NCBI GenBank assembly: GCA_029931535.1
Contig: JAQPZY010001297.1
Location: 992,001-1,056,000 of the forward strand
Length of the DNA stretch: 64,000 bases
Direction of reading: 5' to 3'
Origin: Margaritifera margaritifera
Taxonomy: Eukaryota > Mollusca > Bivalvia > Unionida > Margaritiferidae
Position numbers and translations under genes: made by a program. The notes below the pieces were generated by a model. The model worked only from the letters and a program-made list of their open reading frames with translations. It searched no databases and was not told the origin of the DNA. Shown piece after piece: positions 31,430-42,616 of this stretch (position 1 is the stretch's first letter; each line of letters begins with the position of its first letter).

Positions 31430-33394
31430 TCAATTATTGTAGTTTTTAACAGGTGATTTGACCCTTTTAGCAGGAGATTTCCAGTGAGTGCAAATGATAC
31501 CATCGGGCCAGGAGAAATCTTCCGATTCTACTATTTGTGCATATTGTGAATTAACATTTATACGTGCATATAAGGTTCCAGATTTGCTGCGGTACAAGGC
31601 CAGAGAGCTTATTTTTGCGCCATTTTTTTGGAAATGAGCATAGATGCCCGCCCTAGTGGATGAATTATCAATTCCCCAAATAAAATAGCTGACATTTCTT
31701 TTCCTATATACCCCTATGAAAACTTCACCGGGATTTTCAAAGTTTTGTTCCTCCTGGTCTAATAGATTGTGACCTGTTGTTGTTGATAGTGGGTGAGATT
31801 TTACTGTGTTTGGGGATGCTGAATTACTTGAAGAATTATTCGAAGAATTATTTCCATGCGCTAAGTTAGATAGTTTTTCTTGGATTGACATTTTGTTTGT
31901 TTGTACATGATTGGTTTTCATACATACATTAATATCCTTTAAACTTGCTCTTGTTTGAGATTGTCCATCAATGGCAAGAGACTGAGTCCGCTGATCATGT
32001 GCTTCATTTGCAATATCAGTACTTGAGATTATGCTGAGAGAAGGTGCACTCCGTTTGGGAGAAGTGTTTTCATCATCATCAGAAGTAGATACTGTGCGGC
32101 GAGTTTGTGTGACTGAGTTGATTGTCTCTGATGGCCTCAGAGTCGCATTCAGGGCATCAGAGTATCTCATGCATGTTGACGTCTGGAGATCGCCTCGTGT
32201 GGGGTTAATCGTAATATCCTCTGGTGGAACATTACACACTGGTTGTACTTGAACACGTGGTAGTGAGTTAGGAGTTGACCTTGTAGATGATGCTACTGGG
32301 TCTGAATTCATTTGGTGTTGAGATTGCTGTTGCCCGTTGCTTCCCGTGTGTTGATTTTGTAGATGGTCACGTGCTGTCTGATTTGCACTGTGATTGCCAT
32401 CTGAAATTTTACCGGTAACAACAGAAGATACATTTGTATTAAGAGAGTGTTTCATTGTGCTGTCATATTGCTGAAACTTAGTTGTTACTAAGGTCTCTAG
32501 TCTGAGTAAGGCATGCTTAAGATGTATGTTGTCGGTAGAGAGTTCTTTGTTTTGCTTTTCAAGGATGCCAATCCGATTGTTCAAATGACCTATTATTTTA
32601 TTAAGTTCGTGTTGCACTGAGTTCAAGTCACTCTTACAGCTGTGTACGATTGCTTTAAGTTCTGCTGTTTCCACTCTATTATTCAGTGAGTAGTTTTCAT
32701 GTGTGGAGACATTTTCTAATCTGTTGTGACTACGTGTCATCCGACCATTGAATAATTCCTCTATAACATCGGGTTGTTCTCCATGAATAAAAAGCTGTAA
32801 ATTGTAACAATCCTTTGCATATTTATATGATGCACTGAATTTTGTTGAATTGCGTCTAATAATTGGCGCACCATGTGGACAGTTTGGCAACAATTGCGCC
32901 CGACTTATTAAAATAGTCCTGTACCAGTTTATAAGGTTTTCTTTGTTGTTTGTAAAGTTTACGAGCTTACCCACATATACACCCGCTGGCTCTCCATTAA
33001 AGAATTTGTCCAACATGTCTATATATTCCTGATTAGGAATCTGTGATACTTGCGGGTTATCAGTATCCTCAGGACGAGAATCAAGATCATAGTACGCAAT
33101 ATCATCTTGTGTATAATTTTGAGAGAAGGGAGCATCATCCGTGCTGTTGGACGTCGGGAGTAGGTGCAGGCAATGGTGGCTAGCAGGGGATGATGTGGGT
33201 GATCCACGAGCACATGGAGAAGACGACTGATATCCATCACTGGTATTCACTGACATGAAATTCTTTGCAGCGTTTAGCAATGGAAATCTTCCTGGACTTA
33301 ATTCATGTATTAAACACCCGTTAATATCGCTATAGCTTTCAGATTGCACACAGTTTTCAGAGCGATGCGTCTGCCGTGCATTGACTGCTGCCAT
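31430..33394 (-). CDS. LINE ORF1 protein (654 aa)
   Basis: This is probably an RNA-binding chaperone that packages the LINE transcript. The ATG chosen is the MAAVNARQ start at 33394. The frame can be read four codons further upstream but only from a TTG at the junction. The protein is Ser/Asn/Gln-rich. A coiled coil is evident at about residues 238-310 (heptad-like AELKAIVHSCKSDLNSVQH onward), fitting oligomerisation. The C-terminal region (about 556-640: VFIGVYRKRNVSYFIWGIDN, then GTLYARINVN) looks like an RRM-like fold found in many invertebrate LINE ORF1 proteins. No CCHC knuckles are seen. The leader within the element is only about 10 nt. Confidence 0.8.
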   Translation of the reverse strand: MAAVNARQTHRSENCVQSESYSDINGCLIHELSPGRFPLLNAAKNFMSVNTSDGYQSSSPCARGSPTSSPASHHCLHLLPTSNSTDDAPFSQNYTQDDIAYYDLDSRPEDTDNPQVSQIPNQEYIDMLDKFFNGEPAGVYVGKLVNFTNNKENLINWYRTILISRAQLLPNCPHGAPIIRRNSTKFSASYKYAKDCYNLQLFIHGEQPDVIEELFNGRMTRSHNRLENVSTHENYSLNNRVETAELKAIVHSCKSDLNSVQHELNKIIGHLNNRIGILEKQNKELSTDNIHLKHALLRLETLVTTKFQQYDSTMKHSLNTNVSSVVTGKISDGNHSANQTARDHLQNQHTGSNGQQQSQHQMNSDPVASSTRSTPNSLPRVQVQPVCNVPPEDITINPTRGDLQTSTCMRYSDALNATLRPSETINSVTQTRRTVSTSDDDENTSPKRSAPSLSIISSTDIANEAHDQRTQSLAIDGQSQTRASLKDINVCMKTNHVQTNKMSIQEKLSNLAHGNNSSNNSSSNSASPNTVKSHPLSTTTGHNLLDQEEQNFENPGEVFIGVYRKRNVSYFIWGIDNSSTRAGIYAHFQKNGAKISSLALYRSKSGTLYARINVNSQYAQIVESEDFSWPDGIICTHWKSPAKRVKSPVKNYNN

Positions 33395-34335
33395 CTTGTC
33401 GACCAATGTTATGCGAAGGGTCCATTGGCTTGTAAGCAGTATTGATCAGCCTGGTGAGAAAAAAGATTGCAAATAATTTTGACGAAATGAGATGCAAATT
33501 CAAAAGAATAATAGGGACAAGCAAGCCTCTAATGGTTCCACACACACACACACACACACATATGTGTGTGTGTGTGTAACATATTAACAAAGACAAACGG
33601 ATTTCTATTTATCGATAGCACACACACACAAACAAAATTGTTGTTACATGCTTTAATAGATTTCAAATATATAAATCTGGCTTTGTTAAATCCCATATTA
33701 AAGGAAATATATGTTTATTTATTCGTTTATTTACAAGGCTCATCGTCCTTGGCTAGGCTATTCAATGTTTTTAAAATGACTGCTATAAAGGATATGAACT
33801 GTGAACTATGGAAATCTGCATTATTATTGCAGCAATTACCCCTCCCCCCCCCCCCCCATCCCCACCCCGCTTACCACCCTCACTCCAAAGAGCTTTTATT
33901 TACTTCTGCAAACTCTATGCAGACGCCACTGCTACTACTACTACATGGCGGGGATATTAGTGGTCGTGGTAGTTGTTGTTTTTGTTAACCGTGACAAAGG
34001 TAGAAGTACTGTAAGATAGTGAAGATGAAATAAACCCTTGCTTCTACGATCTTCATTATTGGCGACGGTAATATTATTGTGTTTAAGAATCATAATAATT
34101 GCCAACCTCCACCCCTCTCCCCAACCAAATATGAGTTTTGTGAAGAATTTCCCCCGTTAGCCTAAGGTGAGGTGAAATACTATGAAAATTTAAGCTGCGA
34201 AAAAAAAGAAGCTCCGACGGCGTCCCTTCGCCTGGAGGCAATTGCCCCTCCCCCACGCGACGCCACTATACGTAAATGTGGTTTGACGACAGAGTAAGAC
34301 ACACAGTCAGGCATGTAAAGGTAAATAACACTTAC

Positions 34336-34418
34336 CTGTATCGACGCAAGTAACTCGATGTTGGTCCTTTTAGAGTATTACCAGAGTGGACTCCTCGTTT
34401 GCCAATTTTCAGCACCAT
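34336..34418 (-). CDS. RBR ligase exon 1, distal duplicate
   Basis: This matches the proximal exon 1, including ATG context and donor GTAAGT (intron begins 34335). It lies upstream of the inserted LINE and could splice to the same acceptor at 24158 across a ~10.2 kb intron, giving the same protein. Transcripts from here would have to cross the complete LINE and the proximal exon 1. It could instead be skipped or serve only as a LINE leader. Confidence 0.6.
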
Positions 34419-34503
34419 GTTTGTTTCTCTCTCAGTTCTATCTGTGATGTAGTAGTAATAAGTACTTGAATGAAGAAGCACACGGTCAGCATAACTGGAA
34501 CGC

Positions 34504-34511
34504 TATTTATA
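34504..34511 (-). promoter_or_regulatory. TATA box, distal duplicate promoter
   Basis: The same TATAAATA and leader as the proximal copy, but it keeps the native upstream DNA beyond 34,568. It points toward the LINE and the host gene. Confidence 0.6.
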
Positions 34512-34809
34512 CCTGAACAAATTGCGCTCAGTTGTGCAATGTTTTTATTTTTACCTGAACATGTCACCGGTACAGGTTTCTATTGGGTGATAATAATAAA
34601 CCGAGACGTTTGTTTTGCTCGTAACACCAAACAAGTAAGACTGCATATAAAAGCGTTGGTACAATATACAAGAAGAACATAATTGCTTGTTTTACCTTTT
34701 ATGAGGATGGGTATAAAGTGGGGGATTAGACGGTAACATAATAAACTACATACAGTAATATTACCACTTAGAAGAGGCAGGATTCATAAAACACACACAC
34801 ACACCTCAC

Positions 34810-34912
<103 letters not shown>

Positions 34913-35026
34913 CACACACGCGGCCTGGTTACAATTTCTCAAAACATTACTTAAAACATCCCCTTGATTGTATTCAGCATGGATGGAAAGCGACACAAAC
35001 GAGTACCTGTTTATGAAACTGAACCA

Positions 35027-35028
<2 letters not shown>

Positions 35029-35061
<33 letters not shown>

Positions 35062-35335
35062 AAAGCAAAGACAGTTAATTGGAGAAACTGAACAACATGC
35101 TGGTGACGGCACTCAGATTCGCTTTTTCTGGGAGAGTTTTGCTAATGGCAATGTTTTTCTTTTGTTTTTGTTCGTTGTAATGGCATTTTAAACATATTAT
35201 TGACTATATCATGCCGATGAAATGGGAGGCAAGTGACTCACAGAAGCAACCGACCCGGGCTGGCCTGGGCATGTATCGAACCCGCGACCCTTGCATTACG
35301 AGTCTGACTCTCCACGAACTGAGCTACCGAGTGAA
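35029..35335 (-). mobile_element. tRNA-derived SINE, copy B
   Basis: Minus strand: A box at 35314-35328 (gtagctcagttcgt), B box at 35267-35283 (gggttcgatacatgccc), body, and (ATT)n tail at 35029-35060. Same family as the copy at 17,338-17,650. Confidence 0.8.
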
Positions 35336-37019
35336 ATATTTGTATGAACCAAAATTCAAATAAAATGAAACATTGTTCTCTTCTTTCACGCTTATAATTA
35401 GATACAAATTTGAAGGTCTGTGCAAAAATGAACCAACAGGAAATTCTGTTGATGTTTTGTCTGCTTCGCCTGTATATAGTACATAATCCAAAAATTTGGC
35501 ATTGCCAGTTTAGCAAGAAATGTAGGTAATTACACCCTCAACTGACTTTTTATTGATGTTAATGTAAGTGATAAATGTGAATGCATGCATGAAATTGCAA
35601 GACCATACTTGCAACAGTGTCGATGAAACTAAGCTACAAGCGTTACAGAGTGTCTAGCATACTTTGCCAAAGGAATTATGATTGCTGTAGATATCTAACT
35701 ACAACATGAGAGAGAGAGAGAGAGAGAGGTCGTTACAACGTAAACTTTCACCCAGTAATACATTGAATGACCCCCACAATCCCATTACACAAGAAATGCT
35801 TTGCTTTATCTATTGCTGTAAATATTGCAGATCAAAACTGCTTTTCTCCTTGGAGAATACATTACTGTGTATTAAAACGATGCCATCCTATCGGCAACAG
35901 CTGTAAATAGTCTTCTATTACCACAAATTAAGGTAAAAGCAGATCGAGGTCTATCTGCTATTCGCGTCTCACACTACATATTGAGGCATCATGTGACCAT
36001 ATTAATTGTAGTCATGCTCTATTTTTAAAAGAGGAAACCTCTACGTACGTGTGAACTTGACTTTCAACGCGACTTACGGCCTTTTTTCACATTAAACAGT
36101 CTTAATTTCACAACTTTTCGACATTTTTTATCGGACAGAAAAAACAAACAAATTCAAAGTAAAATTTATGAAAATTTAGAAAAGTTTCCTTAGAAGTGTC
36201 GTCCATAATTTTATCTGCTAGCATTGTCTATATTGAGCCGACCCTATAATGTGCCCGATGTATTTGCGCAGACACTATATAATCATACATGTCTGACTGA
36301 AGAACGATGTCAATGGAGCAAATAAGATGAATCTATTTTCAACAAATTATTGTTAGTTTCGTTTTGAGCATGCATTTTCCTTTAAAACCTATGCTTTCTA
36401 CGTTCAGCCGGTCCCGCCCTCACTACTATGCGTCCACAGGAGGCGGAAAGGGAATAAGATATCATCGATACAAATTGAGTTTTGTCCTATACACTGCTTT
36501 TTTTTAACTTCGTGAGAGACGGGTACACAATTTTGTTATTATAGCATAACATTGTCTTACCTCAATGTTGTAAAGACAGTCCAATATTGTCGGGCACATA
36601 TTCTATCTTCTTCGTACGTGACTGGTACACGATTCTGCTATTTACAGAATAAATTTAAGCCGACACTTAAAACGAAGTATTTCTTTGCATTACTGGAGTG
36701 AAATCCTTGCAACTGACAATGTCCAAATTACTTCCCTTGTGCAATACTCCGGCCATAAGTACAAATGTAATTAGCACCACCAGCATCACAAAAATTGAAC
36801 AAGACCTGCCGCTGCCCTATTGGTTTTAATTAACAAATGAGTTTTTAGAATTATATTTGATAAATAGCGATACTGCCTGTATTTAAAAAAAACCACTCTA
36901 GTATACGAGATCTTTTAAACTGTTTTCTAGTTTCAGATGCACATGTCACATGGTAAGAATGTGACAAGTCACGTGCAACTCCAAACCGAATATTTTTTGC
37001 AAGTATGTTAGTCAGTGTT
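35336..37019. other. Intergenic, no gene seen
   Basis: A short (GA)n run sits at 35,708-35,728. No domains or convincing exons were recognised. Confidence 0.4.
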
Positions 37020-37039
37020 AGGCTGTGCAAAGAATTTTC

Positions 37040-37200
37040 TGCCTATTGATTAGCACAGATGGACCAATGCTCTGCCTATTGATTAGCACAGATGGACTTT
37101 TGAAGGTTAATAGGAGTTTGTAAACCAAGCATGAAAACCAACTGATCAATGCTTGCATCAAGTGGTGTACCTTTAGGTCAATGCTTGCATCAAGTTTAGT
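37040..37200. repeat. Two short tandem duplications
   Basis: A ~36 bp unit (ctgcctattgattagcacagatggac) is repeated at about 37,038 and 37,072. A ~37 bp unit (tcaatgcttgcatcaagt) is repeated at about 37,145 and 37,179. Confidence 0.75.
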
Positions 37201-37254
37201 TTGGTTTTGTGGATCTAACGCCATTTTTCAGCACATAATACGCATGGCGGCCAG

Positions 37255-37420
37255 TATATTTAGTGGAGCGAGAACCCGGGAAAACCCTGGGAAGAACTAC
37301 CAAGCTAATGACAAGCTTTCTCATATGCCCACGTTGGCCGAACCGAGACTCGAACCCACGCGGACTGAGGTGAGATGTGCCAATTCCTGGTATAAACAGA
37401 AACGCTGGTTATAGCTGTGT
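37255..37420 (-). mobile_element. SINE-like sequence with Pol III B box
   Basis: On the minus strand a B-box-like cgtgggttcgagtctcg (near 37,348-37,364) is followed by a GC-rich block ending tcccagggttttcccgggtt. The A box is degenerate and the ends are unclear. Confidence 0.4.
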
Positions 37421-37599
37421 ACACTGTTATTCACAGAAACTTTAAAGATGGCTTGAAAAAAATTTAAAACCAGCTGCTATAAAGGATGTCCTCTTAACCG
37501 GGGGATTCAATATATTAGAACTTGTATCCACTGACATCGTCTATACGTTGCCGGCTACAGTTTTTCGTTAAATATGACAAAATGAACTGCAGAAATATG

Positions 37600-38165
37600 A
37601 TTACACACCTGAAACAATCCAACTAAGTAAAATTTATAGCGCTTTCTGTTCCCAGTATTTTCGGCAACTTTTGATCATGAACAGTTAACGAACAGCGATT
37701 ACATGATGTTGTCACTATCATAACTACGTTCATTGATGGGATCTTGCGGGAAGGCTAATTATCATACAAAAACGCACTGGCCGACATTTGTTTTGCGATA
37801 TGTGCTCTTGCAGTTGTTTGCACGGTAGCCCTGCAAAATGAAATTTTTACATTAATCAGATTTAGCGCTTAGCGACAAGTAAAATAGAGAGATATGATAA
37901 CATACCTGCAAAATTCCACCTTAATCCAATTTAATTTGTAGCGCTTTCTCTGTTCTCAGTCTTGTAGGCATTTTTTAATCACGATCAGTTAATTGTCACT
38001 TTAACTGAGCCGCGGATACATGATGTTGTCAATATCATAACTTCTAAACTTGTATTGCTTTGATCTTTGCTGGATGGCTAATTAACACAACCATGCGAGC
38101 TGGCCGACAACTGTCTTGCGATAGGAGCTCCTGAAAGTGTTTGCATGGTTGCCTGGCAGAGGATA
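37600..38165. repeat. Diverged tandem duplication, ~310 bp unit
   Basis: Blocks from gtaaaatttatagcgctttctgttc to tttgcacggtagcc (about 37,628-37,831) recur as ttaatttgtagcgctttctctgttc to tttgcatggttgcc (about 37,928-38,153). Shared internal landmarks are acatgatgttgtca and ctggccgaca. Confidence 0.75.
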
Positions 38166-38449
38166 TATAAACTCCAATTATTGCATACGAAACAATGTCG
38201 TTTTTTTGGAAGTTTTGTCTCGTATCTAGACTACAAAACCTCTAACGGGACGTCACCAGGCAATAGGCAATATATTGTTATGTCTGCGGAACAATTATAA
38301 TATTCAGTGCCAATTAGAGCCCAACAACTCCCTGTGCGCATCTGACATTAATTCCTAGCTTGTGAATGTGTTTAGGCTGTGCCTTCTGAGTTATTGCAAA
38401 TTAAATTATTTAAAGGGGTCTCAATATCAATTGAAATTTCCGCGGCTAA

Positions 38450-39125
38450 GATGGCACTCTACAGTTTAGTATTTTGCAAAAGGGTTAGATTTTAAAAGAA
38501 AAAGAATTTCCAAGGCTTTCCTCACTGGTTATCTGGCTATTTAGAAAAGACCTTGTATATCTTAGGAATCGTTAAAAGAACTTTTAATTTCCTATATTTT
38601 TGTGTATGATTGATTGGTGAAATTTGGGTTATAGAGTATACATCTTGGTCTTACTTCAGATGTGCACCTATGAAAAAACTATCAGCTTCGATTGGTCATT
38701 TTTACTTCCTGGATTTGAAAGATAAATTGTAAAAAAAAATTAAAAAAAAGAAAAAAAAACAAAAACCGATACCTTTTTTTTGCTTTTTATATATTTTGTA
38801 ATTCATTCATTGCACTTTCAGAAACTTATATTACCTACTCTGGCAAAATTTGTTTTCCCTATTTTAATAACTCTTAAAGTTAATGTACTTTGGACTAATT
38901 CAGGCTGATTTTTCGAGCACGTGGGAGAGGCATTTTGGTCAGCTGTGTGCTTAGATCATGTACAATTTCCACAAGTACAGTATGCAAAGAAATTTCAGAC
39001 ACAGTACATGAAAGTAGCATAGAGGTATGCCAACATTCTCTCCATTATGCATGTTGCAAATGCAAACAACTTCATCTTACACCTGTCACTCTTTCAGAAG
39101 TAAGTAATATCTGTAGAGCGCCACC
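38450..39125. mobile_element. PIF/Harbinger-type MITE, copy 2 (676 bp)
   Basis: The ends GATGGCACTCTACAG and CTGTAGAGCGCCACC are inverted, with TAA on both sides (38447-38449 and 39126-39128). Along its length it is similar to the copy at 7,709-8,359 in the same orientation (for example gaaaaagaattncc, ctcactgg, aagaccttgtatatc). Confidence 0.85.
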
Positions 39126-39297
39126 TAAGATGTTTTTACATTAATTAAGGTGTCTTGTCTACACAGATCAAAGAAAATCGATCTAAAACCAGCTATGCCT
39201 ATTCACAACTTACGGAGAAGTAGTATCTACAGATATACTGAACTTTCAACATACAGAACTAAAACAGTAAATGTCCGAACCTCAACGTCTTGGGACT

Positions 39298-39435
39298 TGC
39301 TTTAATTTGGGTACGTTTTGACTTTGGTACGTTTTGACTGAGTTACGTTTTGACTTGTTCACGTTTTGACTTGGGTACGTTTTAATTTTGGTACGTTTTG
39401 ACTTCAGTGCGTTTTGAATGTGTACGTTCTGACCT
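39298..39435. repeat. ~18 bp minisatellite (ggtacgttttgactt)
   Basis: About eight imperfect copies of tnggtacgttttgactt occur in tandem, differing mainly in the spacer before acgttttga. Confidence 0.85.
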
Positions 39436-41445
39436 GCTTCCCCTGTACGCTACACTATTCAATCTCAAGGGTGTGTGACGGGAACAATAGTCAGTCATTG
39501 AAACATATCATTTTGTTTACTTCTAAGAATGACAGTCCAACAAGAAGTACTCTTCTACTTAAAGAAATAAAAACAACCCAAAAGCACCCGGATGCAAAAC
39601 AACAACGAAAACAAATCTAATAAAGAGGACGCTCTAGTATCCTATAATAATAATAGGCAATGAATTTTTAAAGAGTCGAAAGGAAAAATGGAAAACAACA
39701 TGAAAATGTTGGATTGTAATGTTGATCTGCAATGCTTTTTACCATTTAATGGTGTCTCTTTGTAAATGAATTTTCATAATATGCCACATTAATTCTTCAT
39801 TACATCTTGCCTTTTTTTATTTATGTGTCTGGTTAAAATGTATGTTGACGATATGTATTTCGGAATCGGGAAGTTTGTTAGCCTGTAGGTTCTCAACCTA
39901 ATTAAACAAGAATAAAGCTGGTACTTTGGAAAAGTACCAATAGAGGACGCAAGCTACCAATAAATAAGAACTTGTATCTACTTACACCGTTTCCGTTGGC
40001 GGGTATAGTTTTAATTTCACAATGAACGAAACACCTCAGCTTACTAGATACAGTGTTGCGCATGCTCAACAGTTAGCATTCAGCGAATGGAAATTTGGTT
40101 GTTTCACACCCTGGGTGTATTTTTGTTGTTGTTGTTGTTGTTGTTTTTATTTATGTAAGCTACTCTATTCAATTTACGTGATGTTTGACGGTACAGTATC
40201 GTCCAACAGCCCGTTGTCGATCGGATCCTTCAATCGTGCGCCATGTTTCTCGCGATCTAACGCGCTTGTTTCGAGATAATGACGTCATCAGCTCTGTCAC
40301 CAGCGTTCTTTAAGAGCGACAGAATTTAATTATATAGTAAAATCAAACAAAATGAGATTCAAAAAGGTAATTTCATGTAATTTAAAACTAATCATAATGA
40401 AAATCTATGTTTTCAATCATGCCTTTTTGTGTCATACATTTTGGCCTTGAATTTTCTATTATATGCTAAAGATAGCGCCGCCGATCACATGATAACTTTG
40501 TTTACATATTTTGAACCGGAAAATCAACCTTGGGAATTAATACAACTAGATAACCAATGTAAATATTTGGTTTTAATCATGTGGGGTTCTTAAAAGAAAT
40601 ATTTACACTCGAAATGTATATTCACTACGGACTTTTTCGTTTCAGTATTATTTCATAATAAACATATTATATTCTACATCAAAAGACATTGAATATATTA
40701 TAATAAAATGTGTATGCATTCACCAGTGCCTATTTTTAAATTTCTCTCTCCCTCTGTCTCTCTCTATGTCTGTCTGTCTCTCTCCCAGTCTATTGAGTCA
40801 TGTATTTATTTGGTAAAGAACAAGCAAGCAGTAATGTAAGTGCACAAACTGCATATAGAATTAACGGAAAAAAATTATTCATTTTTAATTTTATTTTTTT
40901 TAAATTTCCAAAACATGGGGACACTATAAACTAATAATATCCATACCTTGGTCTTACTGGCACGGTCCGGTCATATGCCACGTGACTTTTTAGTCAGTGT
41001 CGCGAACCATGGATGTCACTTCCGGAAATAAGTAAACATACACACGCTCGGAAAAACGGTAATTATGAACTAATGTACATTAATGCCAAACTTTTTTTTC
41101 ACGCTGATTAACTGAAGTAGATATAGTTGAATACTTTTTATGGTTTATTTGAATAGATTATCATAATATTATAACGAACGCGTTAAAATTCATGTTAAGT
41201 GAACGAAAAGTGGTTGCTCGAGGCTACTTTTTTATTATATATTATCCTTTTGTGTCCATATGAGAAAAGCAGTCCAATAAAGGCGTTAATTTACCACGTA
41301 AAGAATAAATACAGCCAAAAACACATCCGCCAAAAAAATTTAATAAAGAAATGGAGACTGGTCCCCTGTGTCCTCAAAAGAAATCTAAACTGCTCCCCTA
41401 AAACTCTTTTGCTAGGCAGATATAAAACTGTCTGTAAACCCGGCT

Positions 41446-41476
<31 letters not shown>

Positions 41477-42000
41477 AACTGTAGAATGGTGCCGCGAAGT
41501 TTTGAAACAATCCGCCATATTGCAAGAAATGAATGTGTCCAGTCTATATTTGTCTCTTGATCAGACGTGTTTGACCCAGCCACGAAACATAACCAGATTG
41601 ACAAAGGTAAAATTCAATTTATATTATCTTTTCGGCAAAAATTATCATATCGGATTGCTTCATACGATAGAAGAATACATGCATATTTCATAAAGACAAG
41701 AAATAATCGTTCCTATGATAAAGACTAATGTTTTTGATCAGATAAACTGAGGTGCATTTTGTGCTACCAAGCCTTGGAGAGGGAAACAATATGACCCTGA
41801 TTGTAGCCGACATTTGCTGCCAAGGAAAAAAAAATCTGTAATTGTGGTACCTGACTTTTTCACGGAAAGCATAAATGATTTATTTTACTTCAGTATTACA
41901 GAAGAGCAATATAAAGTTCAAAAGGAAAGCTAAAATAAGAAACATGGTGGGTTTTCCCCGAAGGGTTTTCCATTCGGAAGCTCAAAATAGTGTAGTAACT
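39436..42000. other. Intergenic, no gene seen
   Basis: Contains (TTG)n at about 40,121-40,144, a TCTC/TGTC pyrimidine tract at 40,741-40,790 and an A-run at 41,447-41,473. No coding motifs were recognised. Confidence 0.4.
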
Positions 42001-42001
42001 A

Positions 42002-42023
42002 CTGGCGTCGGACCAGTGACGGC
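42002..42023 (+). repeat. Left terminal inverted repeat of pogo-like element
   Basis: 22 bp, reverse-complement identical to 46,129-46,150. Preceded by TA. Confidence 0.92.
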
Positions 42024-42587
42024 CAATTTTTGTTATGTTTTTGATCCTTTCATTCTTTAAAATACCGATATGAAATCTATTTCTTACGACAACAAACCTG
42101 GCCATGTTACGAACCTAATGCGTAATAAAAATTTGAAACACTATAACATTAACTTGGTAACAGGCATTGAATGTTACTATCGAAATCAGCTTTCATCGTC
42201 GGACTCGGGACCAGTAACGGCCAACACAATATCTGTTGAATTTATCTATACATTTCACGGACTTACAGCAAATTTTGGTAAATAAAAGTGTTACAGACCT
42301 TCTCACTTGATATTTTATAAAAATTAATTGTAAAAGTGCACTTAAATGTGTTTTCTATGCAGATTGTACAGCTATCTGATAATAGCGCTATGCGGTCATT
42401 GCGCATGCGCTTAGGAACATGACACATTTTGTACAAGAGGGTCAATAGGGGATAAATACATTTTTGTACACGAAATTAAAGTTTTTATGAAAAAATGTAT
42501 CTATAGTTTAGATCACCATTTTGTATTCAAGCAATGATACAAAATCCCATAAGTGATCATACCCATCCTTCAATTAACACTTTAATG

Positions 42588-42616
42588 AATTTATTATTAT
42601 TATTATTATTATTATT
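42588..42616. repeat. (ATT)n microsatellite
   Basis: About nine ATT units in the pogo-like element's non-coding part. Confidence 0.85.

Larger units (their letters stand above)
27459..33403 (-). mobile_element. Intact-looking non-LTR retrotransposon (LINE), 5.9 kb
   Basis: The minus-strand element starts at 33,403 with GTCGACAAGATGGC. It carries ORF1 (654 codons) and ORF2 (1146 codons, endonuclease plus reverse transcriptase). It ends with AATAAA followed by (GATT)5 at 27,459-27,478. Both ORFs are uninterrupted and the flanking duplications are almost identical, so the insertion is recent. ORF1 and ORF2 are separated by 103 bp. The tail of short tandem repeats rather than poly(A), and the C-terminal zinc motif, suggest a Jockey/CR1/L2-like group, but the clade is not assigned. 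Confidence 0.9.
33404..34568. repeat. 1.16 kb direct repeat, distal copy
   Basis: It starts exactly where the LINE 5' end stops (33,403/33,404) and ends at GTCACC before native DNA (ggtacaggttt). This is the arrangement expected of the second half of a target-site duplication. It carries the duplicate promoter and exon 1. Confidence 0.9.

Noticed and set aside
33395..33406. Upstream TTG start for LINE ORF1 (adds VDK)
   Set aside because: A non-ATG start spanning the insertion junction is unlikely. The ATG at 33394 is the first in the element.
26296..34568. The 1.16 kb direct repeats as LTRs of an LTR retrotransposon
   Set aside because: The enclosed genes are LINE ORF1 and endonuclease-RT without protease, RNase H or integrase; the repeats lack TG...CA ends; and they contain a host promoter, exon and splice donor.
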